Assembly: GCA_951828535.1 (NCBI GenBank)
Contig: OX639990.1
Span: forward strand, 1,599,300 to 1,663,299
Direction of reading: 5' to 3'
DNA length: 64,000 bases
Source: an uncultured Candidatus Entotheonella sp.
GTDB lineage: Bacteria > Tectomicrobia > Entotheonellia > Entotheonellales > Entotheonellaceae
Shown here: in pieces, positions 1-7,523 of the stretch
How positions within the stretch are numbered: the stretch's first letter is position 1
How the letters are laid out: each line of letters starts with the position of its first letter
Made by a program: the position numbers and the translations under genes
The notes under the pieces: model-generated
What the model saw: only the letters and a program-made list of their open reading frames with translations
The model's database searches: none
Told to the model about the DNA's origin: nothing

Positions 1-684
1 TTGGCTCAGTTCCCGCAGCAGCGGGTTGTCCCCCGGGACAGAATGGGCTTCGGCTTCCTTCCAACGCAGCCAGTATTTCTCCGGCGTCTCGATCACGCCG
101 TAGCGCAGCCCCTCCGTGTCGTTGCCCGCCATCACGAGCTGTACCGTGGTGAAAAACGGCTGGATGAACGTCTTCTTCTGATTGTCGAGATTCTGGCGGA
201 TACCCTCAGTCACCGATACCGTAGAACGCTTCAACTCCAGCACACCCAGGGCGAGGCCGTTAACGTAAAGCACGAGGTCGGGCCGCTTGGTGTTCTCCCC
301 GGCAACCGTCACCTCTTCGGCAAGGGCGAAGTCGTTGTTGTCGGGGTTCGCCCAGTCGATCAGCCAGACAGTCACGTTCTGCTCGCCCACGTCCGGCTGC
401 ACCTTCACGCCGTAACGAAGCAGGCCATAGACCTCGCGATTGGCGTCGTAGAGCGTCTTGCTGCCGCCGAGTGCTGCGGCCTTATCCAGTTCAAACAGCA
501 CTTTGCTGATGATCCTGTCGCTGTGGTCCTGGCGCGTCAGCCACTCGGTAAGCAACGTTTTCTCGATGTTGCTATTGCGGTCGCGGTCTGTCCAGTCACC
601 GAGGTAAGCGTAGTCAAGTGCCTCGCGGAAGAATGCCACCGCCCGTCGCTGCGTGCGGATTTCCCGTTCGCCGACCGTGCTCAT
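1..684 (-). CDS. hsdR: Type I restriction enzyme R subunit HsdR, N-terminal part
   Basis: The N-terminal 228 codons are present and the gene continues past the left edge of the window. HsdR is the motor and nuclease subunit of type I restriction complexes. The translated part carries the N-terminal endonuclease domain, with an acidic residue in 'RPDLVLYVNGL' followed by 'GVLELKRS', which is the D...ExK pattern of the PD-(D/E)xK fold. The ATG at 684 has a G-rich stretch (GGCGGGGGAA) about 10 nt upstream. It is the last visible gene of a minus-strand operon and starts 86 bp after the OLD-like gene. The helicase motor cannot be seen, so intactness is unknown. Confidence 0.93.
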   Translation of the reverse strand, partial: MSTVGEREIRTQRRAVAFFREALDYAYLGDWTDRDRNSNIEKTLLTEWLTRQDHSDRIISKVLFELDKAAALGGSKTLYDANREVYGLLRYGVKVQPDVGEQNVTVWLIDWANPDNNDFALAEEVTVAGENTKRPDLVLYVNGLALGVLELKRSTVSVTEGIRQNLDNQKKTFIQPFFTTVQLVMAGNDTEGLRYGVIETPEKYWLRWKEAEAHSVPGDNPLLRELSQ

Positions 685-770
685 GGTTTCGCATTCCCCC
701 GCCTCAAAAATGTCACCAGTCCGTTTGGCTGTCGTGTCAGCATCTTCTATGTCTTCACCATTCTACGGGC

Positions 771-2318
771 TTAATTCGCGCGCCATTGCAGCAGGGCATT
801 CGCCAATCCTTCCACCAAAGGCTGATTATCGCTTTCCCTTCGGCCGGCCTCCAGCCGGGCAACGACCCGGCAAATATCCGGGGCATCCCAACCAAGGGGT
901 TCGGACAGGCCACGAAGTTTGGTCTTGGCAATCTGTGACGGGCGGTCGGACGCGGAATCGTAGACCGAGGCCAGCCGATTCATCCGCTCGACCAGTTCGG
1001 CGGGGTCAATATTCAATTCCCTGGCACCCTCTGAGCTCTGCCGCAGGCGGTCCCACACCCAGACTTCCGGCGCGGCGCGGCCGGGAAGAAACAATACGGG
1101 GACTTCACTCCCAGCACCTTCTCGTATCTTTCGTTCAACGTCGCAGCCTCGCTTGTCACCATCGAGAATGAAGACGAAGTTTTGAATCTGGCCGAATTTC
1201 CTGAAAGCCGTGGCGTGTGCCGGGAATTCGCCGGCGCCTGTGTCCCGCCCTATGCGAACCGATTCCCTCCTGATTCTCTGACGGGGTAGCAGAACGTCAA
1301 CAATACCGTGCAGAATGCCTTCGGCCGCATCGTCTTCACATAGCAGGTTGAGCGCGTCACCGGAGCGGCCGTACAGTGCATCCTGGACCACGTCGCGATA
1401 CGCCGGGCGTACCGCAACCCGGCCCCTTTCGTCGCGTTCGAGAAAGATGCGCCCGTTGGCGGGCACCGAATCGAGCACGACCGGGCTGTGAGAGGTCACG
1501 ATGATCTGCAGGTCGTTGCGCAGGGCAAGTTGCTGAAGTTGCAGCATGAGAAGTTGCTGGACCCACGGGTGCAGCCCAGCTTCCACTTCGTCAATCAGAA
1601 CCAGTGCGCCTTCGAGTTGGGCGATTTCCCGCGACAGCCGCAAGATGGCGCGCTCGCCAGCGGCCATGTGCAATTCGGAGTACGACACGCCACCTTCCTG
1701 GGCAGCAAAAAGCAAGTTCTTGCTGCCGCTGGACAGGTTGACGACCTCTGAATATCGGAAGGGAAGCATCTGCTGCGCGAACTCAACCTGTGACGCCGTC
1801 AGGGGAGATTCCAGCGGCGCGGAACTCAGGCGAGACATGCTGAGCACACCGCGAACCTCGGATGGATTGCTGAGATTGCTGAGTGTCCTGAGATAGAGCG
1901 GCCGTTCCGGCTGGCTGGCGTTCTTGCGACCGAGGAAGCTGCGATTCCAACCCTTGGAACGGCGCCACCGCATGGACCGCCGGCCGTCAGGCGTCGAATA
2001 GTCGAACTCTATGACGATTTCGCGCTTTTCGTCCTCGCGTCTTCCCAGTTTGGGCCGGTAATCGGGAAAAAGCGTGGACGGCACGAAATCCTTGACACCC
2101 GCTCCCGGCACCTTGTAGGCGCAGGCAGCCGCAAAGAGCACGGTCGACTTGCCGCTGGCATTGCCGCCGGCAATGACGCTCACCGGGTAATCGAACACCA
2201 CCCGGATATCGTCGATGCCACGAATGCCCTCCAGGTGAATTCCCGCCAGAAAATGCGGCAAATGGGGTTTCTTGCCCTGTAACTGTTCCCAGAGGTCTCT
2301 GAAACGCTTCTCGATCAT
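771..2318 (-). CDS. OLD-like AAA ATPase with C-terminal TOPRIM-type domain
   Basis: A 515-residue protein. An ABC-type ATPase module comes first: Walker A 'GGNASGKST' near residue 50, a signature-like 'AAGERAILRLSREI', Walker B 'ALVLIDEVEAGLHP', and an H-loop 'IIVTSHSPVVLDS'. The C-terminal third has 'LCEDD' and 'FILDGDKRG', which look like the acidic motifs of a TOPRIM nuclease. This domain order is that of OLD-family (overcoming lysogenisation defect) nucleases. The start at 2318 is chosen because AAGGAG lies 8 nt upstream; the open frame extends to 2693 but that extension has no such site. It lies between kwaB and hsdR on the same strand, so it is probably co-transcribed as a defence accessory. 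The function is inferred from domain order and context. Confidence 0.8.
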   Translation of the reverse strand: MIEKRFRDLWEQLQGKKPHLPHFLAGIHLEGIRGIDDIRVVFDYPVSVIAGGNASGKSTVLFAAACAYKVPGAGVKDFVPSTLFPDYRPKLGRREDEKREIVIEFDYSTPDGRRSMRWRRSKGWNRSFLGRKNASQPERPLYLRTLSNLSNPSEVRGVLSMSRLSSAPLESPLTASQVEFAQQMLPFRYSEVVNLSSGSKNLLFAAQEGGVSYSELHMAAGERAILRLSREIAQLEGALVLIDEVEAGLHPWVQQLLMLQLQQLALRNDLQIIVTSHSPVVLDSVPANGRIFLERDERGRVAVRPAYRDVVQDALYGRSGDALNLLCEDDAAEGILHGIVDVLLPRQRIRRESVRIGRDTGAGEFPAHATAFRKFGQIQNFVFILDGDKRGCDVERKIREGAGSEVPVLFLPGRAAPEVWVWDRLRQSSEGARELNIDPAELVERMNRLASVYDSASDRPSQIAKTKLRGLSEPLGWDAPDICRVVARLEAGRRESDNQPLVEGLANALLQWRAN

Positions 2319-2439
2319 GAACGCCGCTCCTTCATGTCGATTTCTCAATGCTGCCGAGGTCGACGCGGCTGAGTGCCTCGCGAAGGAGCGCGGTAACACA
2401 CCAGTGCGGGATAACTCCACGCCCGCGCCGCGGTGCTTA

Positions 2440-3243
2440 TCAATCAGCTTTCCTTTTGGAATTGGTTTCGTAAAGAGTGTCAGTGATAGCTCCACGAAAA
2501 CGCTCCTCGTTGAGAAACTGTAGAAGCTTCTTCGACTCTGACTTATCTGTCGGAAAGACAATCTTGTCATCCACAATTTTGATAGAGACGTCATATCCAT
2601 TAGAACGCGATTTAATCTCTTGAGCAGAATAATTGTCGAGAACACCCGAGTCCTTGAGCATATCGAAACGCTTACGTGACCATTGATTGGCACTGAGTAC
2701 CACCGCCTCCCGATTCTCAGGCGCGAGCAGCCTGTGATTCAATACCTTTTTAATTTCTTCATTCGACGCCTCCTTATAGAAATCAGCTAGCGGCAGAAAG
2801 GTGTTGACGGTACGAAAGTTATGAAACAATAGCTTATTTTCGTCGGGCTTATATACTGCGCTCAACTTCCCGCTGAGCGTCAGACCAGTGCGTGGGGCAC
2901 TGCGGTAAGTGCCGCTTTCCAGGAATAGAAACCGTCCCGGTCGGATCACCTGAGAAGGGGTGAAGTTCTGAAACAGCGCCAACTCTTCACGATGCTCGTT
3001 CCTAACGAAGGCCACCAAACCCTTGATGGAATCGATCATCGCCTCATCACCGTTGATCTCATCTATACCCGAAATGGTCATGCTGCTTTGCCCCGACAGC
3101 CAACTGGGCGGTGAGTAGTTGGCCAAACAAAACCGCTCATGCTCCTCCGGTTGGTAGCCCGAATCGAACTCCACCTCCTGGATTTCTCTGACAAATTCTT
3201 CGTATTGGACGTTCCAGCTCTCTGAAAGGCTATCCTGTAGTTC
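2440..3243 (-). pseudogene. kwaB: kwaB (DUF4868), 3' fragment, interrupted by IS element
   Basis: This is the downstream nine-tenths of a KwaB-like gene. KwaB is the DNA-binding DUF4868 subunit of the Kiwa anti-phage system and works with membrane protein KwaA. The C-terminal segment 'TVNTFLPLADFYKEAS' and the ending 'YETNSKRK' fit my recollection of the family. The 5' end is cut at 3243 by an insertion element. Rejoining it to the 5' piece at 4511-4592, with one copy of GTTC removed, restores a continuous 293-codon frame across '...LHQE-LQDSLSES...'. A frame of 276 codons still runs from a GTG inside the element (3270) without a clear ribosome site, so a truncated product is possible. The family call is from memory of the domain and is supported by kwaA next door. 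Confidence 0.72.
3240..3243. repeat. Target-site duplication GTTC (left copy)
   Basis: The four bases GTTC directly abut the left end of the insertion element, and an identical GTTC at 4511-4514 abuts the right end. Four-base duplications are usual for the IS407 group of IS3 elements. The exact match points to simple transposition without later rearrangement. Confidence 0.9.
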
Positions 3244-3306
3244 TGACCTAGCCCCTTGAATCCGGGCCACGGGGATGTAGAGTCCATTGTAGGGAGGATG
3301 GGCTCT

Positions 3307-3570
3307 ATGAAGCGCAGATTAACGGACCAGCAGATCATCGGTATGATCCGGGAGCAGGAGGCGGGGCTGAAGACTTCCGAGGTCTGCCGCAAATACGGCA
3401 TCAGCGACGCCACCTTCTACAAGTACAAGGCCAAGTACGGGGGCATGAGCGTCTCCGATGCGAGGAGGCTGCGCGCCCTGGAGGCGGAAAACGCCAGGCT
3501 CAAGCGCCTTCTGGCCGATGCCATGCTCGACAATGCCGCTCTGAGGGATCTCACGACAAAAAACTTCTGA
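3307..3570 (+). CDS. IS3-family transposase OrfA
   Basis: An 87-residue protein with a helix-turn-helix segment ('[19 protein letters not shown]') followed by a leucine-zipper-like stretch ('[19 protein letters not shown]'). OrfA binds the element ends. The ATG at 3307 has GGGAGG 9 nt upstream, and this start is preferred over the frame opening at 3256. The gene ends at a TGA immediately after the A AAA AAC heptamer, so ribosomes that slip back one base make the OrfAB transposase. Confidence 0.93.
   Translation: MKRRLTDQQIIGMIREQEAGLKTSEVCRKYGISDATFYKYKAKYGGMSVSDARRLRALEAENARLKRLLADAMLDNAALRDLTTKNF
3558..3564 (+). promoter_or_regulatory. Programmed -1 frameshift slippery heptamer
   Basis: The heptamer A AAA AAC lies in phase with the OrfA codons ACA-AAA-AAC. 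A -1 slip changes the reading from T-K-N-F-stop to T-K-K-L-L-T-P and continues into OrfB. This is the standard expression route for IS3-family transposases. Confidence 0.85.
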
Positions 3571-3605
3571 CGCCCGACGCCAAGCGGGTAGCCGTTCGGC
3601 AGGTG

Positions 3606-4481
3606 ATGATGGTACACGGCTTGAGCGAGCGGCGGGCGTGTCAACTGGTTGGGCTGGATCGCTCCACGTTCCAGTATTACAAGAAGACGGGTACGGACGC
3701 AGTCCTGAGGGAGCGGCTCAAGACGATGGCCGGCGAACGCCGCCGCTTCGGCTACCGGCGCCTGGGCATCCTGTTACACCGCGAGGGCTTCGTGGTTAAT
3801 CACAAGAAGCTCTTTCGCCTTTACCGTGAAGAGGATCTGGCGGTGCGGCGCCGGCGGGGCCGCAAGCGGGCTTTGGGGACGCGCAGGCCCACAATCGTGC
3901 CGAGTCGCCCCAATGAACGCTGGAGCCTGGATTTCGTCTCTGACAGCCTTGCCGAAGGGCGAAAGTTCCGAGCCTTGTGCATCGTCGATGACTTCTCGCG
4001 CGAAGCGCTGGCCATCGTGGCGGACTTCTCGCTATCAGGCGTTCGAGTGGTACGAGAGTTGGACCGACTTGTCTCGGTGCGTGGCAGGCCTGTCCTGATT
4101 GTCTCGGACAACGGTACCGAGTTGACCAGTCACGCTGTTCTCAAGTGGTCGAGGGACACCCGGATCGACTGGCATTACATTGCGCCCGGCAAGCCGACCC
4201 AGAATGCTTTTGTGGAGAGCTTCAACGGCCGGTTTCGGGACGAATGCCTGAACGAGCATCTGTTCAGCACGTTGTCTGAGGCGCGCCATCTGATTGAAGA
4301 CTGGAGGCGGGACTACAACACTCTTCGGCCGCACAGCTCGTTAGGCGGCCTGTCGCCAAGCATCTACGCCGACCTCAGGCGCGTGCCTCGACCTGCCTTG
4401 GCTGAACTGTATCAGGGCACTGGCGAGAAGGCTCGGATCGCAATGTCGAAAGAAGCAGCAACCATGAACAGACTCTACTGA
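3606..4481 (+). CDS. IS3-family transposase OrfB (DDE catalytic part)
   Basis: The catalytic half of the transposase. The retroviral integrase-type core is visible: 'WSLDFVSD' (first Asp), 'IVSDNGTEL' (second Asp), and '[14 protein letters not shown]' (the Glu, about 35 residues on). It ends with the '[15 protein letters not shown]' tail common in this family. It is probably made mainly as a fusion with OrfA through the slippery site at 3558; the independent ATG at 3606 is the first in-frame one. The frame is open throughout, so the element appears functional. Confidence 0.93.
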   Translation: MMVHGLSERRACQLVGLDRSTFQYYKKTGTDAVLRERLKTMAGERRRFGYRRLGILLHREGFVVNHKKLFRLYREEDLAVRRRRGRKRALGTRRPTIVPSRPNERWSLDFVSDSLAEGRKFRALCIVDDFSREALAIVADFSLSGVRVVRELDRLVSVRGRPVLIVSDNGTELTSHAVLKWSRDTRIDWHYIAPGKPTQNAFVESFNGRFRDECLNEHLFSTLSEARHLIEDWRRDYNTLRPHSSLGGLSPSIYADLRRVPRPALAELYQGTGEKARIAMSKEAATMNRLY

Positions 4482-4510
4482 CCGGTGGCGGGCATCAGGG
4501 GGCAGGGTCA

Positions 4511-4592
4511 GTTCTTGATGCAGTGGGACCCGCAACAGGCGCGTTTGAGCGCCATCCTTGATAATCGAAGCAAGTTGGAAATTTTCAAGCAT
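4511..4592 (-). pseudogene. kwaB: kwaB 5' fragment (first 27 codons)
   Basis: This short piece starts ATG at 4592, overlaps the kwaA stop codon by 8 bases (translational coupling), and reads 'MLENFQLASIIKDGAQTRLL' and on to 'HQE' before meeting the insertion element. It continues in frame with the 3' fragment at 2440-3243 once the element and one GTTC copy are removed. It is far too short to be found by ordinary gene callers. Confidence 0.8.
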
Positions 4593-5127
4593 CGGAATCC
4601 CCCGTGTCCACGTGCAGAAAGACATCCCTAGCAAGCTGTACCGTTAATAGTTCTTCCCCAGGCCATCGCAAATCCCTTTTGCTGATCAGAAGATTGGACA
4701 TGCCATGACGATTCTTTACGGCATAGAAGCGATATCTGAACAACCGCATGACCGGATTGAAATGAAACGCGCCAGCATGCGCAATGGCTAGGATAATGAT
4801 CGTTAGAATGTACACGCTTGTGAGCCATTGACTGGCAAACGTCGCATTTTCTGATCTGACGAATGGCAACAAGTAGATAAACAGGAATGTCAGCAGTTCC
4901 TGATCTTTACGCTCAAACTCCCTGATCTCAAATAACTGTTTCTGTCCGTTTTGCGCCATGTATCTCAGAAGCAGCCAGCAGAGGATCACCAGAAGAACCG
5001 CCACTGCCAGCCACCAAATCCAACACGTCCACGGCTCGCCACGCTCGAACTGATTTACAGTCATGGCGCCCAGCACCGGAGACAAAGACGTGGATACCAG
5101 AAGGCACTTGGCGAAGAGGTTCATCAT
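4585..5127 (-). CDS. kwaA: Kiwa system membrane protein KwaA-like
   Basis: A 180-residue integral membrane protein with about four hydrophobic segments (roughly residues 4-22, 34-55, 76-92 and 103-123) and a polar C-terminal part containing 'NPVMRLFRYRFYAVKN' and 'LLISKRDLRW'. In Kiwa, KwaA is the four-helix membrane sensor that recruits KwaB at the inner membrane. The assignment rests on size, topology and its place directly upstream of a DUF4868 gene, with which it overlaps by 8 bp. Its ATG overlaps the hsdS stop (ATGA), so it is coupled to the restriction operon. With kwaB split, KwaA is probably orphaned. Confidence 0.68.
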   Translation of the reverse strand: MMNLFAKCLLVSTSLSPVLGAMTVNQFERGEPWTCWIWWLAVAVLLVILCWLLLRYMAQNGQKQLFEIREFERKDQELLTFLFIYLLPFVRSENATFASQWLTSVYILTIIILAIAHAGAFHFNPVMRLFRYRFYAVKNRHGMSNLLISKRDLRWPGEELLTVQLARDVFLHVDTGDSDA

Positions 5128-6383
5128 GCAGAAGCTTCCATGGTGGAGCTTGGTTCGACCAGCCGTGTCTGACCGGTCAGGAGTTGCTGCATCATGCCTT
5201 GCTTGACGGCGCGTGTCTTGTCCCGGCGTCGTTCCAGCGCGGCGACCTCGGCGTCCATGTCGAAGAGGATGTTGGCGATGGCGGTTTGTTCTGCGAGAGG
5301 CGGGAGTTCGATCCTCACCTGAGTCAAATTACCGGCACTGATATGAACGACTGCGTCTCCCTGACCCATACAAGCCTTTTGTGTCGCCACGGTTGGATGG
5401 TTCATTAGGTGACCAAGGTAAATCGGATTTTGCCCCGATGGGGTCAACGTGATGACATCTCCACCCACATAAGCCGGTTCTTCACCAAGATACGCCGCGC
5501 ATATACCGATCTCCTCCGCTGTCTCACCAGATCCTGCAAATAGAAGGTCGCCCTTCTTGATCGGCAGTGCCTCCAAGGCGACAGCCAGAGGAACACGCGA
5601 TACGGGGTTTAAGATATAGTCTTTGTATCGTGTGTATAGCTCTCCGTAGCGGATACACGGCAAGCCCGAGTCAGAGACATCCTCGCGTTTGATTCCACGG
5701 CCCTTTGAGAAGGGTCCCAATTCCCTCAGCCGCTTTGTCGCCCACTCCCCACCGAACCCCGGCAGACGGGTCTCGCCGGTGAGGAGTTGCTGCAAGGCGG
5801 CTTGCTTGATAGCCCGCTTCTTGGCGATCAGCGCCTCCAACGACCCGAGCAATTCATCCACATCCGACAACGCCTCGGCGATGGCACGTTGTTCAAGAAA
5901 AGGGGGACAGGCGACCCAATGCTGATGAACATCATTTCGATTCAACGTAGGAACGCCTGAACCGGACAGAAATCGTGCGAGATTTAGGTGGGTATAAAGG
6001 TAGTAGACGAATTTCGGATCGTTCTCGCGGAAGGACGTAACCCAGAGAGTAGTGTTGTGCGGCCAGTAGTCCTTTTCGATGAAGTGAACTTTCCCAATCG
6101 TTCCCGATCGCCCAGTGACGACGCCCGGACCCTTCACCATCGCCCGTTCATGGTGCTGCAAGATACCATTGGAATAAACGACAGGATGCGGACCGGGACG
6201 GAGTTGCGAGGTAGGTAGATCAAAGCCTCTTTGTAACGGGGCGATTTCACAAATGGACGCCTGTGCCCAACCGGATGGAACTCCATCGCCCTCGGTCTGC
6301 TCTCCGCCTATAAGGACACCTTGCCCAGATGCACGTCGGCCGATATCGGGGGCATCTTCTATCATTCCTTGGCTTTTATTCAT
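5124..6383 (-). CDS. hsdS: Type I restriction enzyme specificity subunit HsdS
   Basis: A 419-residue DNA-recognition subunit. Two target-recognition domains alternate with two conserved helical spacers: 'AEALSDVDELLGSLEALIAKKRAIKQ' after the first half and 'ANILFDMDAEVAALERRRDK' near the end, each followed by a 'QLLTG(E/Q)TRL' motif. This repeat structure defines HsdS. The ATG at 6383 overlaps the stop of the truncated PIN gene; a GTG six codons earlier has no ribosome site. It overlaps kwaA by 4 bp. Unlike a simple hsdMSR locus, about 3.4 kb of accessory genes lies between hsdS and hsdR and about 1.1 kb between hsdM and hsdS. Confidence 0.93.
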   Translation of the reverse strand: MNKSQGMIEDAPDIGRRASGQGVLIGGEQTEGDGVPSGWAQASICEIAPLQRGFDLPTSQLRPGPHPVVYSNGILQHHERAMVKGPGVVTGRSGTIGKVHFIEKDYWPHNTTLWVTSFRENDPKFVYYLYTHLNLARFLSGSGVPTLNRNDVHQHWVACPPFLEQRAIAEALSDVDELLGSLEALIAKKRAIKQAALQQLLTGETRLPGFGGEWATKRLRELGPFSKGRGIKREDVSDSGLPCIRYGELYTRYKDYILNPVSRVPLAVALEALPIKKGDLLFAGSGETAEEIGICAAYLGEEPAYVGGDVITLTPSGQNPIYLGHLMNHPTVATQKACMGQGDAVVHISAGNLTQVRIELPPLAEQTAIANILFDMDAEVAALERRRDKTRAVKQGMMQQLLTGQTRLVEPSSTMEASA

Positions 6384-6541
6384 CGCTCCCGCCTTCCCCA
6401 CAATCCAAGACTCTTTGGATGATCTCCACTGGCCAGGATCCTCCCATGATGCGAAGCCCGGATGAACGCTCGTCCTGGTACGGAATCGTTGAAGAGTAAC
6501 GCGCTGATAATGACGTTTGTATCGAAGACGAAGCGGGTCAT
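6380..6541 (-). pseudogene. Truncated PIN-domain toxin (VapC-like), N-terminal stub
   Basis: A 53-codon frame reading 'MTRFVFDTNVIISALLFNDS' at its start, which is the first strand and first catalytic aspartate (FDTN) of a PIN ribonuclease. PIN toxins normally run to about 130 residues; here the homology stops after about 38 residues and the frame ends in unrelated residues at the hsdS start. Its ATG overlaps the antitoxin stop (ATGA), the usual arrangement for such pairs. It probably lost its 3' two-thirds in a deletion that brought hsdS up against it. Confidence 0.75.
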
Positions 6542-6762
6542 TCGTCGGCCAGGATGGATTGCAAAATATCGGGAGTCAGACCGCGCCGTTGCGCATTGCG
6601 GCTGATTTCCAGCATCGTGTCCCGAAGTGATTTCCCGGATTCCGTCGCATCACGCAAACACAAATTGACAAGCAAATCCAATTTGCGACGCTCGTTATCC
6701 GAGGCCGAACGGTAGAGTTTGGCTACATCGGGATCGACTGACACGGTTATCTGTTCCGGCAT
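6538..6762 (-). CDS. Putative antitoxin partner of truncated PIN toxin
   Basis: A 74-residue acidic-basic protein starting 'MPEQITVSVDPDVAKLYRSA', with a beta-strand-like N-terminus followed by helices ('ERRKLDLLVNLCLRDATES'). Small proteins of this type commonly precede PIN toxins. The ATG at 6762 has GGAGGGG 5 nt upstream, so the longer frame to 6843 is not needed. The toxin gene overlaps by 4 bp. Because the toxin is truncated, this antitoxin is probably a survivor without a partner. Family placement is inference from context. Confidence 0.6.
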   Translation of the reverse strand: MPEQITVSVDPDVAKLYRSASDNERRKLDLLVNLCLRDATESGKSLRDTMLEISRNAQRRGLTPDILQSILADE

Positions 6763-6872
6763 TTCTACCCCTCCGAGGCAAACGACTTCAGCGATAGCAG
6801 GGTTGCCGGGCCGGCCAATGCACCCAACGGCATTCCTGTACAAGGGGTCATGGTCATTGACGCTCAGCCGTT

Positions 6873-7100
6873 TTATCCTGTGATCTCTCTCGCATGAGTG
6901 ATGTCCGTGCGAGTTACCAGACGCGCTTGTGACGGCAGAACCGAGGCCAATGCCGCCGTGTTGCCATCAAGGGTCAGGAACTCCACCTCGAAAGCCTCGC
7001 CATTGGGATACATGTGGACGATCGTTCCAACGTCTCCCGCCTTCAAACCAAAATCGGAAATATCGTCCGTGAGCACAATGCGATCATGTTCTTCGAGCAT
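6873..7100 (-). CDS. DUF4926 domain protein
   Basis: A 75-residue protein matching DUF4926 as I recall it: 'LEEHDRIVLTDDISDFGLKA' followed by 'GDVGTIVHMYPNGEAFEVEF', a small SH3-like beta fold. The start at 7100 has AGGAGGG just upstream. It overlaps the preceding DUF6883 gene by 17 bp. The overlap suggests a toxin-antitoxin-like or immunity pair, but the biochemical role is not established by anything in the sequence. Confidence 0.7.
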   Translation of the reverse strand: MLEEHDRIVLTDDISDFGLKAGDVGTIVHMYPNGEAFEVEFLTLDGNTAALASVLPSQARLVTRTDITHAREITG

Positions 7101-7440
7101 CTTCCCTCCTGAGCGGATGTGCGGTGACGAGCCGTGGTTGGCTGCCCTCTTTGTCAATGATCCACACGGTTCTCACGTGTGGGTTACGTCCATCGGGTGT
7201 CTTGATTATGCCATCCACGCTGTAACGCACGCCATAGTCCGATGTCACGATTCCAGAGACTTCATTGCTCGTTCCGTGATCACGCAATGCAATGGCAAAG
7301 CTTTGCCATTGCTCTACATTAAACCCAAAGCTTGAGAAGAAGATGGCTTTGCTCCGACCGTCAGAATGGCTTGTCGAAAGCAGGTAATCGACGATCTTGG
7401 CAGCATCGACACGAGCTTGACGCGCATTGGGTAACTTCAC
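7084..7440 (-). CDS. DUF6883 domain protein
   Basis: A 118-residue protein starting at GTG 7440 (GGGGGA upstream): 'MKLPNARQARVDAAKIVDYL', then 'GRSKAIFFSSFGF', 'YGVRYSVDGIIKTPDGR' and 'VRTVWIIDKEG..PRLVTAHP'. These are the conserved blocks of DUF6883 as I recall them. The family is often found as a C-terminal toxin-like domain or as a solo gene beside DUF4926. Overlap with that gene and the position between hsdM and hsdS suggest an addiction module in the restriction operon (inference). Confidence 0.7.
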   Translation of the reverse strand: MKLPNARQARVDAAKIVDYLLSTSHSDGRSKAIFFSSFGFNVEQWQSFAIALRDHGTSNEVSGIVTSDYGVRYSVDGIIKTPDGRNPHVRTVWIIDKEGSQPRLVTAHPLRREDARRT

Positions 7441-7523
7441 TGATTCCCCCGACGATCAAACGTCATGTTCTCCGTAGGTTCGCAGGCGTAATTCGACGCT
7501 AATTTCAAAGTTAAACGCTTAAC

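Larger units (their letters stand above)
3244..4510 (+). mobile_element. IS3-family (IS407 group) insertion sequence, complete
   Basis: A 1267-bp element. Its left end begins TGACCTAGCCCC and its right end, read inward on the other strand, begins TGACCCTGCCCCC. The two ends stay similar for about 40 bp (imperfect terminal inverted repeats ending in a shared GTAGAGTC). It holds two overlapping-frame transposase genes with a slippery site and is flanked by GTTC on both sides. All hallmarks are intact, so the insertion is probably recent and the element possibly still active. It sits inside kwaB, opposite to that gene's direction. Confidence 0.94.

Noticed and set aside
2319-2693. A 125-residue N-terminal extension of the OLD-like protein
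   Set aside because: It is antisense-like overlap with the kwaB 3' end, and ATG 2318 has a much better ribosome site.
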